A stretch of 64,000 nt of DNA from Ceratotherium simum simum (GCF_000283155.1 NW_004454210.1:5498988-5562987), one strand, 5' to 3'. Positions 46,582-57,829 are shown, numbered from the stretch's first letter. The notes: generated by a model from the letters alone, not told the origin. Numbers and translations: made by a program.

Positions 46582-46817
46582 TTTTTGTGAGGAGGATTAG
46601 CCCTGAGCTAACATCTGTTGCCAATCCTCCTCTATTTGCTGAGGAAGCTTGGCCCTGGGCTAACATCCGTGCCCATCTTCCTCTACTTTATATGGGACAC
46701 CGCCACAGCATGGCTTGACAAGCAGTGTGTCGGTCCATGCCAGGGATCTGAACCCACGAACCCAGGGTTGCCGAAGTGGAGCTCGTGAACTTAATCACTA
46801 TGCCATGGGGCTGGCCC
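46582..46817 (-). mobile_element. ERE-type SINE
   Basis: On the minus strand an A box tggcatagtga (46795-46805) and B box ggttcagatcc (46744-46754) are visible, followed by 'atgttagcccagggccaagc' and a second similar 'gttagctcagggctaatcc' unit before a short A tail. Perfect 9-bp direct repeats cctggcttt flank it (46573-46581, 46818-46826). Confidence 0.92.
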
Positions 46818-46959
46818 CCTGGCTTTCTTTCATGTATGTTTTTCTCTAGATGAGATTTTTTTTTGTCTTTTCCCCAACCCATGTGGTTGTTTTGATTGGG
46901 ATTGGGCCCTAGTCCTTCTGCCTCATAGTTCAGTACTCTTAGACCAAAAAAGCTTTAAA

Positions 46960-47389
46960 TAAGAAAGAAGGCATCTGAAGAATAAATAAAACCATTATCA
47001 TCAGCAGGATTGGAGGTCTGAATCCAGAAATAACAAATTGAGTTGCATTTATTGAAAATGTCCTATCATATTTCATTGAATAAAAGATACCGTTAATAAG
47101 AGATCATTATTTTATGTATCATTGGAAATAAAAAAAATTGGGAAATTAATTATGTAACTCCATCAATTGTAAGCTGCATCCAATTTCAGAGTCATTAAAA
47201 TGTTAAAAAAAATGTGTTTTAGAATCAATGAAATGCCACATTAGTAGAACGTTATAAAAAACCGTAATAGGAAATTTGCTTATGTAGTAATTTTCTGACT
47301 CTTTTTAGAAGTTTTTCAAAAGTTTCGTCTTGTTTGTCCCTTATTACTTCTCTGTGGTATAGGAAGGACCAATGCTTTAATTCTCATTT
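46960..47389. other. Unassigned AT-rich DNA
   Basis: Very AT-rich with TAATTA-type sites (for example 'gaaattaattatgtaact'). No repeat or frame recognised. Confidence 0.4.
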
Positions 47390-47610
47390 TACCCACAACA
47401 ATAATAGCAACAAGTATATGGCAGTCACTATGAGTGCGGTGCTGTTCTAAGTGCGAGATCACAAAGAAAGTGGTAAAGTCAAGATCTGAGCCTGAGAAAT
47501 TTGGCTCCAGGGTTCATGTTCTTAAGCAAACATAACCTGCATATGATGAGGAACTTGAGACCCAGAGACCTTAGAAGATTTGCCATGATCCCTCAGTGGA
47601 TTCTGACTCC
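47390..47610 (-). mobile_element. MIR, antisense, degraded
   Basis: 'ggtgctgttctaagtgcgag' and 'ggaacttgagacccagagac', 'agaagatttgccatgatccc' are in reverse MIR style, with the middle disrupted. Confidence 0.5.
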
Positions 47611-49560
47611 TACACTAGCACATTCTACACGCCACCAGTGAAAACCATAATAGTGAGCACCATGGGGCTTTATGTTCTAAACTTTTGGTTTTAGCTCAGA
47701 GGAGCCTACTAGTCTTGGCCTGTGGTCTTACCACGAAGGATGGCAAGCAGGAAAGGGGACATCCAAGCTCTTTAGATACATCTTGTAAGTCTCTTCTAAA
47801 TCCTCTTTTCTGACCCTAGCCGGATGGAGCAGGAAGCTCAAAAACTGTATATAAAAGAGAGGCTGGTTATTGGTTTGAAGTGTGTCTCCTTTAGCTCTTG
47901 TTGTTTTTGTTATTTCTGCCTTGACTGGAACAAAACATCCCTGTTCAGGCATGAGTTCATTGCAGTGACTTCGGGTTTCTGGCCTGAGGCTCTCACTTTG
48001 GCTGACCCCAGGCAGAATCGCCAACAGCAGAGCTCTCTGAACAGCCCCTCCCATGGAATTATGGAGAACTGAGTTCTGTGGACCCTAAGAGGACAGTCCT
48101 TACAGGTGAGGGATGCAGCTTCTTTCCCTGGAGTTAATCATGTGATTATCTGCACATCTGTGTCTGAACTTTCTGTGTGAAACAGAGAATTTGTGTTTAT
48201 CTGGAACTAATGGCTTCCTGAAGTATCAACCGATCTAATCTTTTGAAGTCACTTTCCTCCATGAAGGACTCAAGGGCATGTACATGAGTGATTTGTGAGT
48301 TTTCACTGTGCTTTTTGTGGTAAAGAACATTCCAGATGGAGTGAAGAGCAGCACTTTACCTGGACTACTGGTGCCAATCCCGGGTTGAGTGGGGATCAGG
48401 CAGCCGTTCCCCTTGTTTGGGCCACAAAAGCATACTTCCTTTTTTCTAGAACAGTGTAGATGAACAATCTTCTCCAATGCTTTTACAGTGATAGGTGACA
48501 GGGAGCACCAGACTACTTCACACTTATCTTTAGAAGCCCAAAATAGTAGTGAGAAAGGAGGTTAGGCCCCAGCTAGTTCAGGCCTGACCAGTCCCTCTCC
48601 AGTTCCATGCATTAAACCCCCATACAATGGCTTTTTCTCCCCATTTTGTCTCAGAGACTAACTGGCTGAGATTTTGGAAACAAACTTTCCTGAAGTGAGC
48701 ATTTCAGGAAGTGTGTCATAAGCTCACCATAACAGCTTCTGATTCGCCATCAAAGAGAAGGGAAATCTGCTGACTCTGATGAAGGAGAATTTACTGCAGT
48801 CTTGTGTTAAACCTTAACTAATGATCCCTAAGAAGAACTGCTCCCCAACCTCATTAACTAAACAATTCCAGACAGACAGTTATCCATGCTGCAAAATATT
48901 GCTGAAGTAACTGGTGCTCTTCCCCACCTCTGAAATGATTTCTTAACAAAACATGAGGATGCCCAGATGTTTCTTCTGTTGCTCTGCCTGAGAGCCATGT
49001 CACTGGTACAGGGGCTGATTTCACGCTAGCGGTTTGATGTGCCCCAGAGGCTGCCCTCTGGAAGCTGCTGGCCGGCCCTCCATGGGCTTCCTGAGGGTTT
49101 TCCTGGCATTCTCTTTCTCAGCAGGGTTGTAAAAAAGGAAACTGTGTGGGCCTCTCTTAGGACGAGAGAGTCTTTGCTCTCAGCTGTGATTAAGAAAGCT
49201 GTGCTTCTTGAGACGGTGAATTTTTCCATTGTTTCTCTTGTTGAGGACGCCCTGCCCTGAGGTATTTTGAATTAAAGAGCTGGGTCCTGAAAATGTTAAT
49301 TACTGTAATTTATTGGAGAACTAGATATCAGGATTCAGTTTCCTCTTAAATCCTGCAAATACTACATACACATTGCCTCCATGTGTATTAAGCAATGATG
49401 ATTCTAATATGATCGGTTGTGACTGTTGCTATGGGGCCTGGTTAGAACTCTCTGGAACACATAGTTTTTTACCCTAATTGCAGGTTCTGTGGCTTGGCCT
49501 CTGCTATACATTCATAGCAGAGGCTAACTGTATGAATTTGCTGTATATTTTAACAACAGC
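47611..49560. other. Unassigned DNA
   Basis: Frames at 47728-48054 minus (108 codons), 47824-48072, 48235-48477 and 49026-49260 are domain-free and overlap on opposite strands. A short perfect hairpin lies at 49494-49527. Confidence 0.4.
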
Positions 49561-49687
49561 TGAGGGAGGCAGTATTAACTAGTGGTTAGGGTTGGGCTTT
49601 GGGCATAGACTGTATGGGTTACAGTCTTACACGCTCTATGATTTGGAGCAAGTACCTTAACCTCTCCAAGTTTTGTTTTCTCATTTG

Positions 49688-49893
49688 CAAAATAGGAAAA
49701 TAAAAATACAGGCCCACAATTGCTTGTCTGAAATGCCTGGGGCTAGATGCATTTTAGAATTCAGATTCTTTCATATTTTAGAAAATTAAACAAAATAGGA
49801 AAATAAAAATACAGGCCCACAATTGCTTATCTGAAATGCCTGGGGCTAGATGTATTTTAGAATTCAGATTCTTTCATATTTTGGAAAATTAAA
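49688..49893. repeat. 103-bp tandem duplication, two copies
   Basis: Unit 1 is 49688-49790 and unit 2 is 49791-49893. They differ at three sites (about 97% identity). Each unit starts in MIR sequence (caaaatagg) and ends in the inserted element (gaaaattaaa), so the duplication happened after that insertion. Confidence 0.95.
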
Positions 49894-50145
49894 CTAGTAC
49901 ATATGCCCCATTTTACATTAAATCCCCAGCAAGGGCAAAGTCTGGGTGGTATCTTGTAACCTATTAATATTTCTGGAGCAAAATGGAGTGTTCACACTAA
50001 ATAAAGATTAGGAATACACATCCAGCAATTAAAATCCAGGTCAGATTTTATTGCCAAGTGAGTTTGTGGCAAACTTATGACAAAACTAGATAGTTTTCAG
50101 GGCTTTTTGGATTTGGAATTGTAGATAAGGGCTAATCAATTCGTA
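49715..50145. mobile_element. Old DNA-transposon-like element inserted in the MIR
   Basis: Imperfect inverted termini are visible: gcttatctgaaatgcc (49825-49840; also 49722-49737 in the duplicated unit) against the complement of 50115-50130 (ccttatctacaattcc), 12 of 16 matching. No coding capacity. Class inferred from termini only. Confidence 0.5.
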
Positions 50146-50424
50146 CTTACTCATAAAGTTACTTTTCTTAAATAAGGTATGTGTAAAGTACTTATTGCAG
50201 TGGCTTCTATATACTAACTGCCCAGTAAATGTTAGCTGGCATTGAGGTTCTCATCCTCTTAGAGCCCACATCCTCAGTGTTAGTTTGTTTATGAGCATTC
50301 TGGCTGGTCATTTTGTCCCTGAGTCAGCCTGTAAAAATGTGTCATCTCCAAGTGTATCCAGATGAGAAGACGTTTACTAGCTCTTCCTCTTAAGATAGTT
50401 CCGTTGCACTAGTTCTAGAGACCA

Positions 50425-50635
50425 GCACTGTCCAATTGGACTTTCTGTAATGATGGAAATGTCCTGTATCTGTGCTATCCAATATGGTAGCTCTTAGCAA
50501 TGTATGGCTATTAATATTACATATTTCAATGTATGGCACTTGAAATGTGGCTCGAGAACCAGTGTGATTGAGAAAATGAATTTCCAATTTTATTTAATTT
50601 AATAGCCATGTGAGGGGAGTAGCCATCTGTGCAGG
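50425..50635 (+). mobile_element. hAT-type MER element
   Basis: 'cagcactgtccaattggact', 'ttctgtaatgatggaaatgt', 'ctgtgctatccaatatggta', 'cacttgaaatgtggctcgag' match a widespread mammalian hAT relic; the right end is eroded. Confidence 0.7.
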
Positions 50636-50739
50636 TCCAGAGAGACCTGGGCATGGGGTTCAATGCTGAGGTGACCTTGTCCCCTCTAGATGCAGAATTC
50701 TTTATCTTTAAGCTGCTGAAGCTGGTGAGGAACTGCCCC

Positions 50740-51500
50740 TTCATTTGTTTATTTCCCAAGTATTTTATGAGTGTCTACTATGGATCAAACTCTATGTTAG
50801 GCACTGGGGATACAGAACAAGGTTTTTGCACTCAAGGAGGACACACACATTTAAGGCACGCATTAGTGAGAATGTGAAAGTATACTTTTAAAAACATAAA
50901 TATGCTGTGATGAATCCAATGATAGAGATGTTGGATCACTGCGGGAGCACAGAGGAGGAACACACAACCAGCCTGATGAGGGGTCAGAGAAAACTTACTT
51001 GAGAAGGAAGTACCTAATTTCTTGTACAGGTACAGTCGTGTGTCACTTAACGACAGGGATAAGTTCTGAGAAATGCATTGTTAGGCAATTCCGTCATTGT
51101 GTGACCATCATAGAGTGTACTTACACACACTTAGATGGTGTAGCCCACTACACACCTGGGCTATATGGTACTAATCTAGTGGGACTACTGTCGTATATAC
51201 AGGCCATCGCTGACTGAAACATCATTAAGTGGCACGTGACTGTAGTAGAAGTTAGCCAAAGGCAGTGGCCTAAGGAGACGGAATTATAGGCAAGCATAAG
51301 AAAGACATAGAAATGAAAAAACAGCATGGTGTTTTGGCCAGCTATCAGCTGTTGATATGGCTGGAGTGGCTGAGGCTGGGGCTGAGGGGTTGTTGGTGGT
51401 TAGAACATGGAAGGCCTTGTACACTGCTGAACTCCAGGAGGCAATAATTAGAGCCTAAGCAAACTTGAGAAGTGGGAATTCATTCTCACAATTTTAGTCA
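50740..51500 (+). mobile_element. Long ancient interspersed repeat, interrupted by the 210-bp element
   Basis: 'ttatgagtgtctactatgga', 'ggcactggggatacagaaca', then 'gaaaacttacttgagaagga', and after the insertion 'gaacatggaaggccttgtac' follow one long mammalian repeat in order. The 51033-51242 element separates the parts. Family not named. Confidence 0.55.
51033..51242. mobile_element. 210-bp non-autonomous TA-target DNA transposon, copy 2
   Basis: Termini cagtcgtgtgtcacttaacg and the complement of the right end, cagtcacgtgccacttaatg, are inverted repeats. TA duplications lie at 51031-51032 and 51243-51244. Same length as copy 1, and both read ctatatggtactaatct at the centre, so both descend from one short derivative. 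The plus frame at 50999-51217 resembles that of copy 1 only because the DNA is homologous. Confidence 0.9.
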
Positions 51501-51925
51501 GTATTTAGTCAGGAATCCACTCTAGATATTTCAAGATAGAAGAGGTTTCATGTGGGGAATTGGAGGCCTATATAATGATTGGAGTCTGGGGAACAAAGGG
51601 AAGGCCACTTTTAAGAAATTCAGAAGTTCAGGAGTTTTGGGGAGTTGCCACCCATCGTCTCAGCTGCCTGTAGCCCTGAAGACCACAGGCAAAAGTCCAC
51701 ATCGGCTGTCTGCTATCTTCCGATGCCTGTGTGCCTGATGCAGCTGGAGGATGACGCTTTTCCTTCTCTTGTGCCTTTCAAATCTTATGTCAAGTTCTTA
51801 CAATGGTGGAATTTAGCAAGGAAATCTGTGAATTGTGGTTCCCAGGCCTTCCGCTCTTGAGTACAGGGAAGGGCTTAGAAGAGCCCCGAATAACGGTAAA
51901 TAGTGTAAGATATAACCATTTTCTT
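51500..51925. other. Unassigned DNA
   Basis: Two short overlapping plus frames (51550-51738, 51645-51860) without domains. Confidence 0.4.
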
Positions 51926-52199
51926 TTTTTCTAGGAAAGATTTGCCCTGAGCTAACATCTGTTGCCAATCTTCCTCTTGTTTTTTTTTCCCCTCCCCAAA
52001 GCCCCAGTGCATGGTTCTGTATTCTAGTTGTGGATAGAATACATAGAAGTTGTAAGTCCTTTTAGTTCTTCTGTGTGAGCCACCACCAAAGCATGGCTAC
52101 TGACAGACGAGTGGTGTGGTTCCATGCCCAGGAACCGAATCCAGGCCACCTAAGCGGAGCGTGCTGAACTTTAACCACTAGGCCATCAGGGCTGGCCCA
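51926..52199 (-). mobile_element. ERE-type SINE, longer variant
   Basis: Minus strand: A box tggcctagtgg and B-box-like gattcggttcc, then 'ggaaccacaccactcgtctg', a middle part absent from the copies at 3195 and 46582, and the end 'gttagctcagggcaaatctt'. A perfect 16-bp direct repeat atataaccattttctt flanks it (51910-51925, 52200-52215), which implies a fairly recent insertion. Confidence 0.93.
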
Positions 52200-52323
52200 A
52201 TATAACCATTTTCTTAAGTGCCCCAAACTAGTAGTGTTGCCTATAGGTAACATGATCACAGAATTTATCATCCAAACCAGGTCACTTTTGAAAATGAAAG
52301 GGGCACTAAAATTTATTAACAGG

Positions 52324-52371
52324 TATTAGTTGATATGCAGAAGTATATATTAGTTGATATGCAGAAGTATA
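52324..52371. repeat. 24-bp perfect tandem duplication
   Basis: The unit tattagttgatatgcagaag+tata occurs twice without a mismatch (52324-52347, 52348-52371). It is either very recent or kept identical. Confidence 0.95.
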
Positions 52372-52439
52372 ATCTGTGACTGTCCCAGACAAGTAGGATT
52401 GTATGGTTACCCCAGACTAGGGCATCATTAAGAAATGCA

Positions 52440-52605
52440 TTTTTTTTTTTTTTTAAGTAAGGGAGAAATGGAAGAGACGACAAGGGAAAAATATGGATAA
52501 TTGTTGAATCTGGGTGATAGGTACATGGGGTTTCATAGACTATTCTGTCTACTTTTGTGTGTGTTTGAAATTTTCACAATAAAAGTTAAATAGGGAAAGA
52601 AAGTA
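52440..52605 (+). mobile_element. Probable L1 3' terminal fragment
   Basis: 'gggtgataggtacatggggt', 'tttgtgtgtgtttgaaattt' and 'cacaataaaagttaaatagg' resemble the end of old L1 copies, preceded by a T15 run at about 52440. Confidence 0.4.
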
Positions 52606-53554
52606 TCTAAAATTGAGATTTAAATTGATTCATATGTACATATTGTGTATATATATATATATTTAGTTGATTGTTAATATAGCCTATTCAGATGATGGTG
52701 TTTTAAAAAAATAATATGAACCATGTGATCCTTAAAGACCCTTGAGAATTAAGTTTGGTAACCAGAAAGGGGAGGAGTCTTCAGATTTGGGTCTTGGGCT
52801 GTTGGACACTACACCTGGATTCTGGTTGAGGTTGGTCAGTAGGTCTTTAAGAATGGCTTTGATAACTAGTCCAGAAACTAGAATTGCAATAGAATTAGCT
52901 CCTGAGATGATTTAGCATAGTCCCTGGCATCTAGAAAGTGCTCAGTAAAGACTTGTTCAGTCAACAAAGTAAGAATACGGCTGTGTTCTTCCTTTGCAGG
53001 AAGTGAGTTTAAACTCAGATGACAGCTGGCAGGGCTGAGAAAAGTCTGGAAAGATAACTATCTAGATGTCAGGAACCATGGCTGTTTTTTGGAACATGAA
53101 GGGGTTGATTGCATCATGCTCACTTGATTTTGTAGTGTATCCAGTTAAGCTCTTAACTCTGCTTTTGAAAAAATAAATTTATTCTGAGTTCAGTGGAGCC
53201 CTGGCTATCATTCCTCCAGCCTGGAAGCAGATGTGCGTTGGAACACGCTGGTTTGGAGGACCCATCGACCATCTGAAGGAACTGAATGTGAAGTGAACAG
53301 GGAATGTTGGCTCCCCCTCTCAATGATGCTGTGTGATCTAAGACGTGTTTTCTGTCTTCAACAATGTGTTGCAGAACGGTCTGTAACAGTCTGTTGCAAT
53401 TTTCTCCCCAAATCTCCCACGTTTCTGCCAATAGTGAATTAGACTGTCATTAGCTTCACAGATGTGCTTTGATCCCTACATGGCTTGTCTCCTGGTGGAG
53501 AGACATCTGAGCCATTGATGCGGATTTTCTAAACCTGGAGGATAAAGCACAACA
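52606..53554. other. Mostly unassigned DNA
   Basis: An L2/MIR-style tail lies at about 52890-52975 ('tagtccctggcatctagaaa'). Opposite-strand frames at 53153-53442 are featureless. Confidence 0.4.
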
Positions 53555-53725
53555 CCGTGCAAAGAACGTGGGCGAAGAGCCTGGAGCCCCAGGTTCGAGT
53601 CGCATCTCTGTTGCTAATTAACTGTGTCATCTCGGGTGAGGCATTGAACTTCTCATTGTCTTGGTTCTCTGATCTGTTAAATGAGAGGACTGGATTGTTT
53701 CCTAAGTCTTTTTCAGATCCTCTGA
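53555..53725 (+). mobile_element. MIR
   Basis: 'ggagccccaggttcgagtcg', 'ctaattaactgtgtcatctc', 'ttctctgatctgttaaatga' follow MIR order. Confidence 0.7.
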
Positions 53726-53974
53726 TAGTGAATGGGAAAACTTTTCAGATTTAGAGAAAGATGCTATCTTGCTGTTGGGATTTGGTGTTTTGAATTTACA
53801 GTTCACGGTGCTTTCTGGGGGTAACCACTGATCCTATTTGCTTACTAGCTCATGCATTCCCTGGTATGCTGCCTGTGAAAGGGGGCAAGAGTCTAGGTTT
53901 GATGATGTGTCTTTTCTGGGCGTCTCTGTTCTTTGAAGACCAAGTTGTCTAGAGGAGGAAAAATAAGTTAGAGA

Positions 53975-54165
53975 ATCGTAGATTTCAGAGCTGATAAAGC
54001 TCCTAGCAATTGTCTAGGAACTTCCAGCCTAGCCCCCTCGATTTACAGACTGGGACCCCAAAGGCCCAAAGAGGGTAAATCACTTGCCCAGGGCCACATT
54101 GTCAGAGTTGGACCAACTCCAGCTTGCCTGCCATTGAACCATAATCCCAGCACTCAGGCTTGTTA
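53975..54165 (-). mobile_element. MIR, antisense
   Basis: 'tttacagactgggaccccaa', 'ggtaaatcacttgcccaggg' and 'gaaccataatcccagc' are reverse MIR. Confidence 0.65.
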
Positions 54166-54284
54166 GCAGCCTGGACCCTAGTCAATGGAAAGATCATTGG
54201 TAATGTTAATTTCACTATAGATCAGTAAAAGATTTTGATAGCAATATTGCAATATATTGAGTTGGAGCGCAGGTGCTTCTTCAG

Positions 54285-54440
54285 GCTCAGGAAAGGGTGT
54301 GCCAGTGGATTTGGAAGCTCTGGGGGAAAGTTCTGGCTTCACTGTGTGCAAAGGCAGGCAACTCACTTACTTGTATGAATCTCGGTCTCCTCATCTGTAA
54401 AATGGAGACGGTAATAATAGCTTCACTGCTGACCTCTCAG
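54285..54440 (+). mobile_element. MIR
   Basis: 'gaatctcggtctcctcatct', 'gtaaaatggagacggtaata' and the upstream 'ggcaactcacttact' mark the MIR middle. Confidence 0.65.
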
Positions 54441-54514
54441 GCCTTTCATTCAGACCTCGTACATATGATACAACTCTGATGACTAAATAGACTTAAGTAA
54501 AAGATAATAGAAAA

Positions 54515-54720
54515 TAATAAACACCCGTTGAATATTTTTGATACGTTAGGCAATGTTCATGCACTTTAGGTACATTTGCTCATTCAATCCTGAAACAATT
54601 CTATTAGGCAAGTTTTACAAATGTGGAAACTGGACTTCAATCAATTGGGATGGTTCAGCTAATGAAGGGAAGTGCTGGGATTCACACAAAGGCAGCCCAG
54701 AGCATGTGCTCTGACCCACC
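54515..54720 (-). mobile_element. MIR, antisense
   Basis: 'cattcaatcctgaaacaatt', 'ttacaaatgtggaaactgga', 'gaagtgctgggattcacaca' run in reverse MIR order. Confidence 0.65.
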
Positions 54721-55639
54721 ATACTGGAGTGACTTATCATGAGCTTTCAGTGGTCCCACAGAATCAGCAAGCATCTTCTTGACACCTGCATGCACTGTTC
54801 TGAACACAGCTGGAAGAGATTGACTGGTGCCCATCCAAACAGGCCATTCCATGGTGTGATGAGCGTGACACTATGTGCACAGTGCCTGTTCTGCCCCAGA
54901 ACCAGGGAGTGTGGGTGACTGGTTGGGAAATGATGCTTGTTGAAACCAACTCCAAACTATTCACACCCCCACCCACCTCTGGCACGGCTGCTCATCACGT
55001 CAGCAAAGTGATCAGTATCTCGCACCAACAGTGAGAGACATATTTGGGAGAAAGAAGCAAAATCACAAGCCTTCTCTGTTCTCCTGGAGAAGTGGAAAAC
55101 ACATATGGGATCAGTTCTCAGGCAAAGGGGGGCCTATCTATAACTCTATCTATCATCTATCTATAACTTATTCTAAACACCTTTGAATTAAACTCTTAAG
55201 GGGCTCATTTCAAAGGTTTTGACTTCTGATTGTTCCCTCCTGACCTACCAATTTAGGCAGGAAAGTGCATCAAGGACACTTTGAAGACATGTCTTAATTT
55301 TGAGGTGAGAGGGAGAGGGGAGAGATTGACAACTGGCCCCTGCTGGTGCAGCTGTGAGTTCAGCAAGAGTGAGGACAGGGCATCTCCCCCAGGAGGGGTA
55401 CCTGCTTCCAATACTCTCCTCCTTTGCCTACATCTTGGAATGCCAGGAGAAAGTGTGCAAAGAAAATGGAGTTCTTTGGATAAATATTCCCAAGCTTTAA
55501 ATTTGTTTTAATGAACATTTGACCACATGAGAGAGAAAACAAAGTATTTGTATATGACAGATGACAGATGAACCCACCTGTATAGATACATGTGTACACG
55601 TATATGCATATGTGTACATATATGTAACAGGCATGTATG
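54721..55639. other. Mostly unassigned DNA with short simple repeats
   Basis: It holds an imperfect CTAT run (about 55132-55170) and a TA/TG-alternating stretch at 55580-55625. Frames 54764-54985, 55281-55511 and 55360-55644 have no domain. Confidence 0.4.
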
Positions 55640-56030
55640 GTCATATATTTTTGTCTAAAATATTTAAAAATATTAACATATATTGATTATTTTCTAATTA
55701 TGAAAATAATACCTACTTGGAACACATAGAATAACAATAAAAAGAAAACCATCCATTCACCTCAAAGTAGGCACTGTAAAGATCTTGAGATATGCTTCAG
55801 TCTCTCTTGTTTTTTAATCAAAGCAAAGCACATACATAATTTTAAAAGTTAAATAGTCATACAAAACGTGAGAAAAAGCAGCAGATCCCTCCTCCAAGCC
55901 TATCAAGTTTCCCAGAGGAAACTGCTTTCAACTCTCTTAGCTGTCACTGCCGGTAGTTATTACCATATTTATAAATGATATTTCATGTGCTATTTTTGAT
56001 TTATCAAATGCAGACATCACCTATCAACTT
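55640..56030 (-). mobile_element. Probable old L1 3' UTR fragment
   Basis: 'gtcatacaaaacgtgagaaa' and 'agatccctcctccaagccta', 'cccagaggaaactgctttca' resemble the antisense L1M 3' UTR. Confidence 0.45.
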
Positions 56031-57444
56031 CCTACTAATGTAAAGATTTGGGTTTCATACAGCCCCTCTGCCTTTTCACACACTTCCTCTCCCACCAGTA
56101 CCTTATTGTAAATCAAAATTTGTATAAAAATGGTAAAATTCTGACTCCAATTACAATGTGTGTGCATGTGGGGTGGTTTCCCCACACTACCAAGCAGTAC
56201 TCCGACACCAGACCAAAAGGACGATGGGGAGTGTCTGGGAGGCTAACTCCACATATTAAAAAATTTGTTACCTTTTTGGTTCAGAGCCAAGACTCTTCCT
56301 TTCCTTCTTAGCTCTGCTGAGTAAATTGACTTAGAAATTCTAAGGCGGTGAATGGGGCAGTTCTGACCTATGTAAGCTGGTGGAGGTACATTCAAGGCAC
56401 CCATCAGAGACGGTCAAATATACTCCACAGCTAAAGCTCCCAATTTTCTGGAGAGCCCCTACCAACTGTAACTGTTTCTTTAGTACCCTGATTGCCATAG
56501 GATATAACATCTAAATGACTAAATTTGGTAGTTTAGCCGAGCTGGTCCACCTTTGCCTCTTTGCTAGCTTCCAGCTCTCAGCTTCCTCTCCAAAATGTGC
56601 TAAGGAGATTCACTGTTCTTAGATTCTCTGTGGTACTATTTCCCTTTCTCTTTCCCCTCTTTTATAAGTTTTATTTTGCCTTTATTTTTTTTGTGGTTTT
56701 TTTTTTTTTCAGCATTTACAAATATTTGATGTGGGCAATTATTCTCTTACATGGATTCACTATTACTATACATACAATTTAGAAAAATTATTAGCATACA
56801 AAATATTATTCAGGATGATTTCTTATGACATTTTTTAAGAGTAATCATAATCAAACTATGATTGTATTTTCTTTGCCTTTATTCTGTGACACAGTCTCTC
56901 TCTCCTGAATGTAAAGTGTACCACTTAACTAAATGTCTCTGAATTATTACACAACACTTCCCCTGCACCCCCCTCCATGGGCACTTGGTACTCTGATTTC
57001 TCAGCTAATTCCTCCATGCTGTTAACATTTTCCAAAATTTGTTAGCATCTCTTATCCACTGCAGTCTTCTCCCTTTCTCTTTTTCTTTGTAAGTTTATTC
57101 CTTTTCTGTATTTTTAGCCTGATTTGGGGAACATACAGAAATAAATGCATGTGTTCATTGGTTGTGTTTTAGCAGATATCTTATGTATTTTAAAAAAGTA
57201 AATATCAGTTATAATTCCTGCTGAAATTAACAGACTTGTGAAGACAAAGCTAATGAAAAACACAACCTGTGAATTTACTAATTGTTTTTTCTTTGAGTGG
57301 ATTTTAGCTGGTTTCACTGCCTCAGAGTTAGATTCACAGTTATGCATTGAAGATGGATGCTGTAACACTGTTAATTGTTTCATGCAAATAATGAAATTAC
57401 TACAGAGATGAGAGTTGATTCTGAGGGCAGGGACTTTCTTAATG
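56031..57444. other. Unassigned AT-rich DNA
   Basis: Frames at 56048-56311 plus, 56561-56782 plus (hydrophobic F/L-rich owing to T runs) and 57114-57506 minus (130 codons) have no recognisable domain. Confidence 0.4.
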
Positions 57445-57829
57445 GATTGGGAACATAGTGGTTTCTCATTAGAGTCACTTGGGTGGGGAGCTTTTGAAAA
57501 ATACAAACGCCCAATACGAGATGATTAAAATCAACATCTATTAGAATGGAACACAGGAGTCAATATTTAAAAAAAAAACAAACCTAAGTTATTCCAGCGA
57601 ACACGTAGGCTTAATCACATCTGGTCTATCTGAAGCGTATATTGTGGCTCACATGGCGTGATTTTAGGCATTGCATCTCAAATTTTAGTTGATATAAACG
57701 TTGCCTAGAAAGTTCTATCTCCCTAAGGTTTGGATTTAGTAACTGTGGGGCTGGGTCGAGCATTATAACAAGCTTCCAAGCTGATTCTGATGAATGTTAT
57801 TCATAGGTCCTTCTTTAAGAACCACTGAT
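57445..57829. mobile_element. hAT (MER5/Charlie-like) relic with both ends
   Basis: The left end 'agtggtttctcattagagtc', 'acttgggtggggagcttttg' and right end 'acaagcttccaagctgattc', 'tttaagaaccactg' are complementary-type hAT termini. The interior is longer than in a plain MER5, so a larger relative or a secondary insertion is possible. Confidence 0.6.

Larger units (their letters stand above)
49562..50255 (+). mobile_element. MIR split by a later insertion
   Basis: The MIR head and middle lie at about 49562-49700 ('agtggttagggttgggcttt', 'agtaccttaacctctccaag', 'ctcatttgcaaaatagg'). The tail lies at about 50155-50255 ('gtgtaaagtacttattgcag', 'gcccagtaaatgttagctgg'). Both halves are plus strand and in order, with a DNA transposon-like sequence between them. 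Confidence 0.7.

Noticed and set aside
56561..56782. Small membrane protein (F/L/V-rich frame)
   Set aside because: The hydrophobic residues come from T-runs in AT-rich DNA; no start context or conservation evidence.
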